Assembly: GCA_002702705.1 (NCBI GenBank)
Contig: PABH01000057.1
Span: 116,393-180,392 of the forward strand
Source: Anaerolineaceae bacterium
GTDB lineage: Bacteria; Chloroflexota; Anaerolineae; Anaerolineales; Anaerolineaceae
Direction: 5' to 3'
Length of the DNA: 64,000 nt
The translations under genes were made by a program, and so were the position numbers. The notes beneath the pieces were generated by a model. The model worked only from the letters and a program-made list of their open reading frames with translations, did no database searches and was not told the DNA's origin. Positions 26,069 to 34,878 of the stretch are shown here, one piece after another; within the stretch, counting starts at the first letter, position 1, and each line of letters begins with the position of its first letter.

Positions 26069-27499
26069 TTAAAGAGTGGAATATGCAATTTTTAATATCC
26101 CATCCGTAAATTCGGGTATGCGTTGATAAACGTTTTTATTAATTCGTTGATAAATATCTGTGGTGTGTTTTATGGGTAAAAATATATCTCCTTTTTCCAC
26201 CATATTACGGATGGCTTCTGGAAAGTTATCATATTGTTCCAACGCAACCGCAACACAAATGGCACTACCTAAAGAGGCAGAGCCGTTTACTTTATTTCGA
26301 ACAGCAGGTAGACCAAAAACATCTGCAAAAATTTGCATAAACAAATTGCTGTTTGAGCCACCACCAGACACAATAATTTTTTCTAACATTACACCTAATT
26401 CTTCACACATGGCGTCAGCATGATTTTTCATTGAAAGGGCAATTGCTTCTAAAATTGAACGGTAGATATGTGCCCGGGTATGTCGCCCATCAAAACCGAT
26501 CATTAATCCTCTTTTATAGGGTTGGGTTGGGGGTGCCAACCAATCCAAGACAGTCATCAAACCTTCACTTCCAACCGGCACTTGCTCCGCCTCCGCGTTG
26601 ATAAATTCCGCTGGTGACACGCCACGCTCAAATGCTCGATTAACCAATTCCTCCCCTAATAAATTTGTAAACCAGCTAACTGTCCACATCCCGCGCCGAA
26701 TACCGCCACTTTCATACAAGTATTGGTGAGGCATCGATGCCATATTCGAAAAAAAATGTTTTGCCTCTTTTACGTTTTTTTCCCCGATCATCATCGAACA
26801 AATATACGTTCCTAAAGATACCAACAAGTTATTCCCAGGAGGTAATCCTGCCCCCAATGCCTCCACCGCTTTGTCATTAGCGGTAGCGATAACAGGGATA
26901 CCAGCTGGAATGCCTGTTTCTTCTGCCGCTCTTTGAGTTACTTTTCCTAAATTCTCACCTGGTTTTACCAATTCAAACAACATATCCCTGGGAATATTGT
27001 AATAGGCAAGTATTGCCGGATCTTCACTCCACTGCCAGCTATCTTTATCAATTGGCCAAGGACCTTCATAATTTGAGGCAGTATCTTTAAATTCTTCCGT
27101 AAACCTGTGGCTAATATACCCAGAAGAAGTGGTTACATATCGAACTGCTGGATTTGTGTGCTCATAAGGCTTTGATAAGCGAATATCCATCCAGCTTTGA
27201 ACAGGTGAAGCAAGGGAGCCATCCATTTTTAAGCAAGCGCGGCAGCAACGAATTGTGCATAAACCCACTCCAATAATCTCTTTGGGGTCTCCCTTAAAAT
27301 TTGACATCGCTTTTCGGCAGGCACTGACAATCGTATCCCACAAATCATCATCGGGATGTTCGGCTAAACCAGGTGCAGGCATATCCAGTGGACGTAAAGG
27401 TTCACTTCCTTCACTTACGATTTTTCCCTCAAGGTCGTAAATTACAACTTTAGAACTCTGTGACCCACCATCAATGCCAATAATATATTTTTTTTGCAT
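26069..27499 (-). CDS. FGGY-family carbohydrate kinase
   Basis: A 476-residue sugar/polyol kinase. The N-terminal ATPase loop IGIDGGSQSSKVVIYD, the middle LLVSLGTYICSMMIG segment and the C-terminal VSGGGSNSNLFMQIFADVFG match the FGGY family (xylulokinase, glycerol kinase, ribulokinase). The exact substrate cannot be read from sequence; the GlpP control and the alkyl-DHAP-synthase-like neighbour argue for glycerol, a pentitol or tetritol product. It starts 108 nt after the SDR gene on the same strand with a weak SD, and the next gene begins 90 nt downstream. Confidence 0.9.
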   Translation of the reverse strand: MQKKYIIGIDGGSQSSKVVIYDLEGKIVSEGSEPLRPLDMPAPGLAEHPDDDLWDTIVSACRKAMSNFKGDPKEIIGVGLCTIRCCRACLKMDGSLASPVQSWMDIRLSKPYEHTNPAVRYVTTSSGYISHRFTEEFKDTASNYEGPWPIDKDSWQWSEDPAILAYYNIPRDMLFELVKPGENLGKVTQRAAEETGIPAGIPVIATANDKAVEALGAGLPPGNNLLVSLGTYICSMMIGEKNVKEAKHFFSNMASMPHQYLYESGGIRRGMWTVSWFTNLLGEELVNRAFERGVSPAEFINAEAEQVPVGSEGLMTVLDWLAPPTQPYKRGLMIGFDGRHTRAHIYRSILEAIALSMKNHADAMCEELGVMLEKIIVSGGGSNSNLFMQIFADVFGLPAVRNKVNGSASLGSAICVAVALEQYDNFPEAIRNMVEKGDIFLPIKHTTDIYQRINKNVYQRIPEFTDGILKIAYSTL

Positions 27500-27607
27500 A
27501 TTTATTTTAACCTTTTACTTTACTGCCAATGTATTTCATAAACATGTTGTTTTATTACCATGCGTTACACTGGATCTCCATGCTATCTCCAAAAAAGATA
27601 AAACACA

Positions 27608-28384
27608 TTACCGCACTAAATAACCGCCATCAACCACCAATATGTGCCCATTCACATAATCTGATGCTTTGCTTGCTAAAAACACAACCGCACCCATAAG
27701 ATCTGAGGTGTCACCCCATCGATTTGCTGGCACATGATCAAGCACACGCTGATTAGTAACCCGATCCGATCGGGTCTTAATTGTTAGGTCTGTTGCATAA
27801 TATCCTGGTGCAATACCGTTTACCTGGATATTGTATTGGCCAAGTTCATCACAATAGGCTTTTGTAAATCCAGCCAATCCATGTTTGGTTGCCGCATAAG
27901 CGGGAGACCATTGCCCACCTAAATAAGAAAATAACGAACAGATGTTAATGATTTTACCGGTCTGCTGCGGTATCATCCATTTCGATGCCTCATAACTTAG
28001 TTCAAAAGCAGCCGTCAAATTAACGCTTACCATTTTATCCCAATAATCACGTCCAAATTCCTCCACACAGGCATTAATACATATTCCTGCACTATTGACC
28101 AAAATATCAACCGACCCAAATCTTTTAATACAAGCATCTATGATTTCTTTCGGAGCACCCGGTTGTGTAATATCTATAAGCAGCGTTTCACTCATTCCCC
28201 CTTCGTTCTGAATCAATTGGTTGGTTTCGCCCCCATCGTCAATAATCGTTGGAATGAAAAGATTTGCACCCGCCTTCGCCAAAGCCAATGAAAAAGCCTG
28301 CCCTAAGCCGGAATTACCTCCCGTAACAATTGCATTCTTTCCTCGTAAAGAAAAATACTCCATAGAAAAATCGGTAATACTCAT
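27608..28384 (-). CDS. Short-chain dehydrogenase/reductase (KduD/polyol-dehydrogenase-like)
   Basis: First structural gene of the operon. A 258-residue SDR; ATG at 28384 has an AAGGAG SD and gives the normal length, whereas the upstream open frame runs through the leader terminator. NAD(P) motif VTGGNSGLGQAF, catalytic Asn/Ser/Tyr/Lys through NSAG, ICSLFSY and YAATK, and the C-terminal VNGHILVVDGGY are intact. The closest character is a gluconate 5-dehydrogenase or 2-deoxy-gluconate dehydrogenase type enzyme. It could oxidise the polyol before phosphorylation by the FGGY kinase; this order is inference. Confidence 0.88.
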   Translation of the reverse strand: MSITDFSMEYFSLRGKNAIVTGGNSGLGQAFSLALAKAGANLFIPTIIDDGGETNQLIQNEGGMSETLLIDITQPGAPKEIIDACIKRFGSVDILVNSAGICINACVEEFGRDYWDKMVSVNLTAAFELSYEASKWMIPQQTGKIINICSLFSYLGGQWSPAYAATKHGLAGFTKAYCDELGQYNIQVNGIAPGYYATDLTIKTRSDRVTNQRVLDHVPANRWGDTSDLMGAVVFLASKASDYVNGHILVVDGGYLVR

Positions 28385-28443
28385 ATTAAAATTTTCACTC
28401 CTTATCCTATTACTAACCAAACGGGAAAATTTATGCACGAACA

Positions 28444-28510
28444 ATAAAAAAAGAGAAAAGCACACTTCCCATTGGAAGTTACTTTTCTCTAATCTCTAGT
28501 AACTTATCCT
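28444..28510 (-). promoter_or_regulatory. Leader terminator/antiterminator switch of the flavoprotein operon
   Basis: On the minus strand an intrinsic terminator is formed by AGAGAAAAG (28490-28482), ACTTCC (28479-28474), loop AAT, GGGAAGT (28470-28464) and CTTTTCTCT (28460-28452), followed by a T7-8 run. A competing hairpin pairs AAGTTACT (28505-28498) with AGTAACTT (28483-28476), using bases inside the left terminator arm, so the two are mutually exclusive. The alternative stem lies within a few bases of the predicted transcript start. Together with the divergent glpP gene this looks like a GlpP-controlled antitermination element. Confidence 0.8.
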
Positions 28511-28539
28511 AGTATAACGAGCTTTAACCTTCTTGTCCA
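28511..28539 (-). promoter_or_regulatory. Sigma-70-type promoter for the flavoprotein operon
   Basis: Minus-strand TGGACA (28539-28534), 17-nt spacer, TATACT (28516-28511). The predicted start is around 28503-28506, at the first bases of the antiterminator stem. Confidence 0.75.
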
Positions 28540-28697
28540 CCCAAATTTTTTAATAATTCAAGACTCTTTCATGAAACAAGATGTGTGTGGGTTAAAAATA
28601 GTAATTTTTGTCCATCTACTTTGCGAATTACTATGTTTAAAAATTATGGCACATAAGCAGATGATAAAATTAAGTAATCATTTGAAAGAAGGCTTAC

Positions 28698-29261
28698 ATG
28701 AACAATTTTCTGGAAACTTTAGAAGAAAATCCAATTATTGCTGCTATTAAAGATAATCGAGGTTTAAAAAAAGCACTAAAGTCGGATTGCGGTTTAATTT
28801 TTATTTTATATGGTGATTTAATTACCATTGTTGATATCGTAAAGAAAATAAAAGCCGCTGGAAAAATCGCATTTATTCATGTTGATTTGTTAGAAGGAAC
28901 TTCTCAAAAAGAAGTTGTCTTTGAATATCTAAAACATTTTACCGAAGCAGATGGCATTATAAGCACGAAAGCACATATGATCCAACATGCTAAAAAATGG
29001 GGTTTCTTCACCACCCATCGTTTATTTTTGATTGATTCAATGTCTTATAACAATATTGATAAACAGATTTCAATTTCAAAACCGGATTGTATTGAAATCA
29101 TGCCGGGCGGTATGCCAAAAGTGATTGGCTGGGTAATCGAAAAGGTCAGCATTCCTGTTATTGCTGGTGGTTTGGTATGTGAAAAAGAAGATGTTGTTAA
29201 CGCCTTAAAAGCAGGTGCAACGGCTGTCTCTACGACAAACACCGCAATCTGGGAGATGTAA
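28698..29261 (+). CDS. glpP: GlpP-family glycerol-3-phosphate-responsive antiterminator
   Basis: A 187-residue RNA-binding antiterminator related to B. subtilis GlpP (about 192 residues). It shows the family blocks AIKDNRGLKKAL near the N-terminus, FIHVDLLEG, GIISTKAHMIQHAKKWG, CIEIMPGGMPKVI, IPVIAGGLVCEKEDV and GATAVSTTNTAIWEM. In characterised relatives it binds leader RNA when glycerol-3-phosphate is present and prevents termination. It is transcribed divergently from the operon whose leader has a terminator/antiterminator, which gives it an obvious target. An AGAAGG SD lies 7 nt before ATG. No glpF or glpD orthologue is visible in the window. Confidence 0.9.
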   Translation: MNNFLETLEENPIIAAIKDNRGLKKALKSDCGLIFILYGDLITIVDIVKKIKAAGKIAFIHVDLLEGTSQKEVVFEYLKHFTEADGIISTKAHMIQHAKKWGFFTTHRLFLIDSMSYNNIDKQISISKPDCIEIMPGGMPKVIGWVIEKVSIPVIAGGLVCEKEDVVNALKAGATAVSTTNTAIWEM

Positions 29262-29302
29262 AAAGAGCAAAAATAACCGTTTTCGTTAAATGATGTGTTG
29301 TC

Positions 29303-30550
29303 TTATCCTATATATTCCAAAACACCCTTACCAGCCCATCTGCCGGTAGCCAGACAAGCATTGATCAGGTAACCTCCTGTTGGCGCTTCCCAATCCAGCA
29401 TTTCACCCGCACAAAACACTCCTGGTTTGTTTTTTATCATCAGATTCTCTGTCAAACCCTCAAAACATACACCGCCTGCTGTGCTGATCGCTTCTTCGAT
29501 CGGTCGAGGACAGTTGAGATGCAGCGGAAGGGCTTTAATCCATTCCACTAATTGAACAGGGTCATTCATTTCCTCTCTGGGAACAATTTCCCAAAGTAAG
29601 CTTAATTTACTCCCATTAATCCCGATACGCTCTAAAAAACTGGATAAAGATCGTTTACCTCTTGGTTTTGAAAGCTGGGTCACCAATTTGTCCTTTGTCC
29701 AATCCGGCAAAAGGTCCAAATAAATTTCGGCATATCCGTTTTTTTCAATTAAATCTCTTAATCGGGAACCAGCTGCATAAACCAAACTTCCTTCAACACC
29801 ATAGGTGGTGATCACAAATTCACCCCGCTGAGTAAACCGAACGCCTTGCAGATCAATAACGGAAAGGTCTACATTTTTTACAGGCACACCGGCAAATTTA
29901 TCCTTTAAATGGTTGCTCCATTTCACTTCAAAACCGCAGTTTGCAGGTCGAAAAGGTGAAAGTGGTATTCCTTCTTTACTTAAAATTTCAAACCACTGCC
30001 CATCCGATCCGGTTTGAGGCCAGCTGGCACCACCCAAAGCCAGGACCAATGTTTTTGTTTTAATAAATTTTTCCCCCAATGATGTATTAAAACGCAGTTC
30101 CCCGCTCTTATTCCAACCAAGCCAATAATGTTCCCGATAAACGGAAAGACCGAGTTCCGTCAAACGGGCCAACCATAAATTTAAGAACTTCCCTGCGGTC
30201 ATCTCTTGCGGGAAAATTTTTCCGGAGCTGCCAACAAAGGTTTTTATACCAAAACTTTCTACCCAGATTCTTAAATCATCCGGTGTGAATTGGCGCAAAA
30301 TAGGTTCTAACCACTCTCTTTTTTGCCCATATCGATCTAAAAAATCTGAAAATTCGCCGGTGTGGGTCAAATTAAGACCACTGCTGCCTGCCACCAGTAA
30401 TTTTCTCCCCAAAGACGGTTTGCCATCAAATAAACTCACCCGCTTACCCGCTCTTAGTAATATTTCTGATGCCATTAAACCAGCCGGGCCACCGCCGATT
30501 ACGGCAACCATCTCTGAATATTTTGTTGAATCAGTTAAGTGATTAACCAT
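29303..30550 (-). CDS. HI0933/TIGR03862-family flavoprotein
   Basis: A 415-residue NAD(P)/FAD-dependent oxidoreductase. The N-terminal dinucleotide loop MVAVIGGGPAGLMASEILL, the second motif GSSGLNLTHTG and the C-terminal CAGEMLDWEAPTGGYLINACLATGRWAG mark the HI0933 (BaiN-like) family. The physiological substrate is unsettled. Start at ATG 30550 is preferred: TATAAT (30563-30558) ends 7 nt before it, so the mRNA may be leaderless. Longer in-frame starts lack an SD. Convergent with glpP. Confidence 0.86.
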   Translation of the reverse strand: MVNHLTDSTKYSEMVAVIGGGPAGLMASEILLRAGKRVSLFDGKPSLGRKLLVAGSSGLNLTHTGEFSDFLDRYGQKREWLEPILRQFTPDDLRIWVESFGIKTFVGSSGKIFPQEMTAGKFLNLWLARLTELGLSVYREHYWLGWNKSGELRFNTSLGEKFIKTKTLVLALGGASWPQTGSDGQWFEILSKEGIPLSPFRPANCGFEVKWSNHLKDKFAGVPVKNVDLSVIDLQGVRFTQRGEFVITTYGVEGSLVYAAGSRLRDLIEKNGYAEIYLDLLPDWTKDKLVTQLSKPRGKRSLSSFLERIGINGSKLSLLWEIVPREEMNDPVQLVEWIKALPLHLNCPRPIEEAISTAGGVCFEGLTENLMIKNKPGVFCAGEMLDWEAPTGGYLINACLATGRWAGKGVLEYIG

Positions 30551-30557
30551 ACCGATA

Positions 30558-30563
30558 ATTATA
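30558..30563 (-). promoter_or_regulatory. -10 element 7 nt upstream of the HI0933-family gene
   Basis: A perfect TATAAT on the minus strand, with ATG of the gene at the expected +1. No good -35 was found at 16-18 nt; a TTGACA lies too far upstream (26 nt). Confidence 0.5.
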
Positions 30564-30730
30564 ACGTTAGCACTGATGAATGTGGGGGGTGTCAAAAAAT
30601 CATTCATCAAATTACATTTTTCCTTAGCTTTCTTTCCAAATTACACTGATAAATAAAGATTTTTTATGATTTAATTCAAAGTACCTTTCATTCCGCAATT
30701 CTCCCTTTTCCCCTTCCTACCAGATTAATT

Positions 30731-30790
30731 TTGACAAAGAACTCCCGTTGCATATTAATAATGTGCATCCTGGCTTATTTCGTCTATAAT
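30731..30790 (+). promoter_or_regulatory. Promoter region of tldD-tldE
   Basis: TTGACA (30731-30736) with TATTAA (30753-30758) at 16-nt spacing is one candidate; a separate TATAAT at 30785-30790 lies closer to the gene with a poor -35. The operon starts at 30836. Confidence 0.45.
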
Positions 30791-30835
30791 CAACCTGGGT
30801 TAGGAGAACCTATCTGAAAGAAACGGAGAATGTTT

Positions 30836-32290
30836 ATGCGTGACAACCTAAAACAGCAAATTGAGCGATTGAAAGCTCAAAATGCGACCTATGTTGATGT
30901 TCGTTGGTATCCCTATGAGGAAACCAACTATTTATTGATGTGGAATGGAAACCTTAAGAGCACGGTTGCTGCCAAAGAAAGCGGGATCGGCGTTCGTGTG
31001 TTATATCAAGGTGCCTGGGGTTTTTCCGCATCATCAGACCTGAGTAATCTGAGTGCTGTGTTTGACAAAGCATTTGAAAATGCCAAAGCCGCCGCTGAAA
31101 GGGTTACTTTCCCCGTCCGGTTAGCTGAAAAAGACAGCATCGTAGCTCGTTTTGATAGCCCGGTTCTGTCCAACCCTTTTGATATTTCACTCGAAGAAAA
31201 AGTAAGCTTCTTAAGGGACTTAGATGCAAAATTAAATCAAACGAATGTTTTTCAACGCCAATCCGACTTAAATTTTGTCCGAAAACAAATCATCTTTCTG
31301 GATTCCGAAGGAAGTGAAATCGAAAAAAACATTCAAGAAGTTTTTTCTTCCATAGCTGTAACGGGTCTTGACGAAGAAGGAAACATGCACGATCGCAAAT
31401 TTATCTTACCCCGCCAGGGATCTAGCCGGGGGTGGGAGTCCATTGATCGTGATTTGTTTAATGAAAATGCTGATCGCATCGTCAAAGAATTAAATCAAAT
31501 GCTTAAAGCAGACCAATGCCCCAAAGATGATCGTTCCGTCATTTTATTACCTGGCATTATGTACTTACAAACACATGAAACGATTGGGCATGCGCTGGAA
31601 TTGGATCGAATTTTAGGTTATGAGCTTGCTTATGCGGGTGGGTCTTTTGTTACGCTTGATGATTTTGGCACTCTGCGATACGGGTCAGAAAAATTAACTG
31701 CTCGCGCTGATGCCACTTTAATCAACTCTCCTGGCAGCTTTGGTTTTGACGATGACGGTGTTGAAGCCCAAAATAATTTATTGATCGACAAAGGCATTCT
31801 GGTAGGTGCAATTACCGGAAGACAAATGGTCGAAGAAGCCAACGCCAAAGCCAAAAGAGAAATTTTCAGCGGTAGTTCCGGAGCAAACCGGGCAACCGCA
31901 TTTTATCGTGTCCCCATTGAACGCATGACAAATATTAATATTGACCCAGGCAGTGATGGCACACTGGAAGACATCATTAAAAATACAGAAAAAGGTATCG
32001 TCCTTGATGGTGACCGCTCCTGGTCAATTGGCTCCAATCGAGAACAATTCCATTTTGGTACGGAAATGGGGTGGTTGGTTGAAGATGGAGAAATCACTGA
32101 TGTTGTTAAGAACCCAACCTACAGGGGTTCTACTGTGAAATTCTGGAATTCTTTAACTGCTGTTGGTGATGAATCCACTTGGCGGGTTCATTTTGTTGAC
32201 AACTGCGGTAAAGGGCAGCCCAATCAAATTATGCAACTAGGGCACGGCATTCCGGTTTGTCGGTTTGATAATGTCCGGATTGGAGAGTAG
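30836..32290 (+). CDS. tldD: TldD metalloprotease subunit
   Basis: A 484-residue zinc protease that acts as a TldD-TldE heterodimer on unfolded or modified peptides. The zinc motif HETIGHALELD (H-E-x3-H) is present, with the flanking LPGIMYLQT and SPGSFGFDDDGVEAQ segments. ATG 30836 (8 nt after GGAG) is preferred to an ATG 6 nt earlier that sits too close to the SD. tldE follows 2 nt after the stop. There is no adjacent peptide precursor, so a general housekeeping role is more likely than bacteriocin maturation. Confidence 0.92.
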   Translation: MRDNLKQQIERLKAQNATYVDVRWYPYEETNYLLMWNGNLKSTVAAKESGIGVRVLYQGAWGFSASSDLSNLSAVFDKAFENAKAAAERVTFPVRLAEKDSIVARFDSPVLSNPFDISLEEKVSFLRDLDAKLNQTNVFQRQSDLNFVRKQIIFLDSEGSEIEKNIQEVFSSIAVTGLDEEGNMHDRKFILPRQGSSRGWESIDRDLFNENADRIVKELNQMLKADQCPKDDRSVILLPGIMYLQTHETIGHALELDRILGYELAYAGGSFVTLDDFGTLRYGSEKLTARADATLINSPGSFGFDDDGVEAQNNLLIDKGILVGAITGRQMVEEANAKAKREIFSGSSGANRATAFYRVPIERMTNINIDPGSDGTLEDIIKNTEKGIVLDGDRSWSIGSNREQFHFGTEMGWLVEDGEITDVVKNPTYRGSTVKFWNSLTAVGDESTWRVHFVDNCGKGQPNQIMQLGHGIPVCRFDNVRIGE

Positions 32291-32292
32291 CC

Positions 32293-33678
32293 ATGAAAGA
32301 AAAAATCTTACAAACCTTACAAGACCTGCGTCAATACGCATTATCCAAAAATTACGAAGTTACACTTTCTTACCACGAAGAAGATAGCTACCTGATGCGG
32401 TTCGCCAACTCTGCTATTTCTTTGAACACCAATGAACACCTGATCCGTTTAGAAATCACCGCTTATCAAGATAAAAAACGGGCAAGTTATGAATTAATTA
32501 CTGATCTCAATAAGCTAGACGAAATGAAAGCCGGGATTGACACCGCCGCAGACATGGTTCAATATGCGCAGCCCCTTAATTACCAACCAACAATTCCTAT
32601 TTACGAAGCCAGTTATGAAGATGATTCGGCTTTTGACATCAACCTGGCCGAGATGAGCAGCGAAGATAAACTTGAATTTATCAATCAGGCAGTCGATGGC
32701 CTGGAAACAGATAAAATTAAACTTTCGGGCATTTTTTCCTCTGGTGCGAATACGTTTGCGCTTATTAATACCAGATCCCCCCATACCCTTTATTTCAAGT
32801 CCTCTGATGCACAGATTACTCTGGTTCTCGCCCATGAAACCTTAAAATGGGAAGTTACTGCGGAACAATCAGCATGGAATAAATCTAACCTGGAGGCAGA
32901 AAATCTCCATAACGAACTGGCTTATTTGATTGATCGTTATGAAAATGACCAACCGCAGCAATTACCCCTTGGTACCTATGACGTGGTATTTGGTCCTGCC
33001 GCTACTGCCGAAATGATCAGCTTTATGAATTGGATCGCATTTGATGGTGGTTTGATGAAGCGTGGTTTTTCCTTCATGAAAGAAGAACAAATTGGTGAAA
33101 AAACGCTATCAACCCAGTTTACTTTGTCTGATGACGCTGCTCATCTGGATACATTCCCATTCAAACGTGATTTGATGGGATTGGAAAGAGATAAAACCCA
33201 ATTATTCAAAGAGGGTGTTTTTAAAGGATTTATTTGGAGCCAAGATGATGCGGATGAATTTAATCAAATAGCCACTGGACATACAGTCCCACACAAAAGC
33301 CTGGTTGTGGAACCTGGAAATATGGAAATAAATATCATCCAAGAGTTAGCTTCAAAACCGCGTGACAAAGATATTTTGTATGTTCCATTTTTACACTATA
33401 TGAATATTGTTAATCCCTCGAAAGGGATCGTTACCGGCAGTTCTCGATTTGGTGCTTTGTTGCTTAAAAAGGATGGCAGTATCATCGTCCCGTATAACGT
33501 GCGGCTAACCCACAGTCTGCTGGATATTTTTGGAGATAAAATTGCCTGGTTATCCAATGAACGCGTTGCTTATAATGTATCAAACAGCTATGGCGCCCGG
33601 AATCCAACGGCCATTATCGTTCCAAAATTCATGAAGGTAAATGATCTGGAAATTTCACATTCTAACGATTCATACTAA
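32293..33678 (+). CDS. tldE: TldE/PmbA, non-catalytic partner of TldD
   Basis: A 461-residue partner that completes the proteolytic chamber. It lacks the H-E-x3-H motif, as expected, and keeps the family C-terminal blocks: LGTYDVVFGPAATAEMISF, DDAAHLDTFPFKRDLMGLE, HTVPHKSLVVEPGN and GSSRFGALLLKKDG. Immediately downstream of tldD (2 nt), so translation is coupled. A perfect-stem terminator follows 24 nt after the stop. Confidence 0.9.
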   Translation: MKEKILQTLQDLRQYALSKNYEVTLSYHEEDSYLMRFANSAISLNTNEHLIRLEITAYQDKKRASYELITDLNKLDEMKAGIDTAADMVQYAQPLNYQPTIPIYEASYEDDSAFDINLAEMSSEDKLEFINQAVDGLETDKIKLSGIFSSGANTFALINTRSPHTLYFKSSDAQITLVLAHETLKWEVTAEQSAWNKSNLEAENLHNELAYLIDRYENDQPQQLPLGTYDVVFGPAATAEMISFMNWIAFDGGLMKRGFSFMKEEQIGEKTLSTQFTLSDDAAHLDTFPFKRDLMGLERDKTQLFKEGVFKGFIWSQDDADEFNQIATGHTVPHKSLVVEPGNMEINIIQELASKPRDKDILYVPFLHYMNIVNPSKGIVTGSSRFGALLLKKDGSIIVPYNVRLTHSLLDIFGDKIAWLSNERVAYNVSNSYGARNPTAIIVPKFMKVNDLEISHSNDSY

Positions 33679-33702
33679 TTAATAGTGATTTTTGAAAAAC
33701 AG

Positions 33703-33728
33703 GAGGCTGTCTTTAGGCAGCCTCTTTT
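33703..33728 (+). terminator. Intrinsic terminator after tldE
   Basis: GAGGCTGTC (33703-33711), TTTA loop, GGCAGCCTC (33716-33724) with one wobble, then TTTT. Confidence 0.85.
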
Positions 33729-33739
33729 GCATCTCATAC

Positions 33740-33768
33740 TTGACAATATGTATAGTTTACTATACTAT
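33740..33768 (+). promoter_or_regulatory. Promoter with overlapping operator for the XRE regulator
   Basis: TTGACA (33740-33745) is followed at 15 nt by TATACT (33761-33766) or at 17 nt by TACTAT. The perfect inverted repeat GTATAG-TTTA-CTATAC (33750-33765) fills the spacer and overlaps the -10, the usual place for an autorepressor to act. Confidence 0.65.
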
Positions 33769-33784
33769 ATATACGAGGTCATTT

Positions 33785-34015
33785 ATGGAATTAGGAAATC
33801 ATATTCGAAAATTACGTTTTGAAAATGATGAAATGTCACAACAAACACTTGCCGAAAAAATTGGTGTAACAAGGATGACCATCTATTCGATTGAAAAAGG
33901 AAAGTATGTGCCTTCAACTGTTTTGGCACTAAAAATTGCCCAAGTGTTTAACAAATCCGTTGAGGACATATTTTTCCTGAATAAAGATTTTGGAGGAAAT
34001 TCAAATGAAACATAA
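33785..34015 (+). CDS. Small XRE-type HTH regulator
   Basis: A 76-residue DNA-binding protein consisting of little more than one Cro/C1-type HTH: NHIRKLRFENDEMSQQTLAEKIGVTRMTIYSIEKGKYVPS, then LALKIAQVFNKSVEDIF. Start at ATG 33785 (GAGG 9 nt upstream); the open frame further upstream crosses the tldE terminator. Stop overlaps the next gene by 11 bp. Such short XRE proteins are often encoded with a membrane protein and repress the pair. The palindrome over its promoter fits autoregulation. Confidence 0.88.
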   Translation: MELGNHIRKLRFENDEMSQQTLAEKIGVTRMTIYSIEKGKYVPSTVLALKIAQVFNKSVEDIFFLNKDFGGNSNET

Positions 34016-34874
34016 GAAAATAAATAATAGTTTATTCTTAATCTCATTAGCCGGTTTCCTATATAACTTTATCGGTTATTTTTATCTCCGATCTGTACTG
34101 GTTCCATCCCTTCCAAAACCTACTTCACAAATGATCACTTTAGGAAACTTCTTAATTTTTTCCCTTTTTTGTATTGGAATCTATCATCTTTATATTTTGT
34201 ATCAAATTTTAAAAAGCTTGCCAAGTAGTGAAAAAATCTGGTTACAATCTGCTTATCTTGTAATCCTAATCTTATCCGGAATCACCCTGCTTTCAGATGT
34301 AACTTTGTTATCGGAAATTGGCAAAGAATATCCTTTTTGGAATGTAACCGGCCAATGGAATATGCTTTTTGTGTTTACAATTTTTCATTTATTTATTGTC
34401 GTTGTTGGTTTTATCTTAATTCAAAAAAAGCCGATCAGTTCTATAAATTTATTTGAAGCACTTAAAAGTGATCAGGATATTTGGTTTCTGACATTAAACC
34501 AAATAGGTGCCATTTGTGGTTTGCTCGGATTTGTGGCGTTCATATTGTCGCTGACCATCCAATTACCAGATCGTTTCAGAGATGCGCTATTATTGATTTT
34601 TTCCACTTTAGCCGCCATCCCATGGATCGCTTTTATAACATTTTGGTTTTTTAAAAATCGAAAAAAAACACCATCGCAGTGGTTAGATGAAAAACAAACC
34701 CAAGATGCAACGATTGCAGCATTTATTACCTTAATCATCAGCATGCCCTTAATCATGATTTCAACTTTTACAACCGGAGCAAACTTGATTCCATTGAGCT
34801 CATCCTATTGGCTGGCATTAACCTTCTTTTTTCAACTCAGTATATTTTCAATTACCGTAACTTTTCGCAGTTGA
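34005..34874 (+). CDS. Multi-pass membrane protein paired with XRE regulator
   Basis: A 289-residue protein with about eight hydrophobic segments (for example SLFLISLAGFLYNFIGYFYL, FLIFSLFCIGIYHLYILYQIL, LVILILSGITLLSDVTLLSE, MLFVFTIFHLFIVVVGFIL). I do not recognise the family. ATG 34005 follows GGAGG by 8 nt, inside the XRE coding end, so translation is coupled. Loops are short and no catalytic motif is evident. It may sense or respond to membrane stress through its regulator; this is inference from gene pairing. Confidence 0.72.
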   Translation: MKHKKINNSLFLISLAGFLYNFIGYFYLRSVLVPSLPKPTSQMITLGNFLIFSLFCIGIYHLYILYQILKSLPSSEKIWLQSAYLVILILSGITLLSDVTLLSEIGKEYPFWNVTGQWNMLFVFTIFHLFIVVVGFILIQKKPISSINLFEALKSDQDIWFLTLNQIGAICGLLGFVAFILSLTIQLPDRFRDALLLIFSTLAAIPWIAFITFWFFKNRKKTPSQWLDEKQTQDATIAAFITLIISMPLIMISTFTTGANLIPLSSSYWLALTFFFQLSIFSITVTFRS

Positions 34875-34878
34875 AGAA

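Noticed and set aside
30830..32290. TldD/TldE as a peptide-antibiotic maturation system
   Set aside because: No precursor peptide, exporter or modification gene is adjacent; a housekeeping role is simpler.
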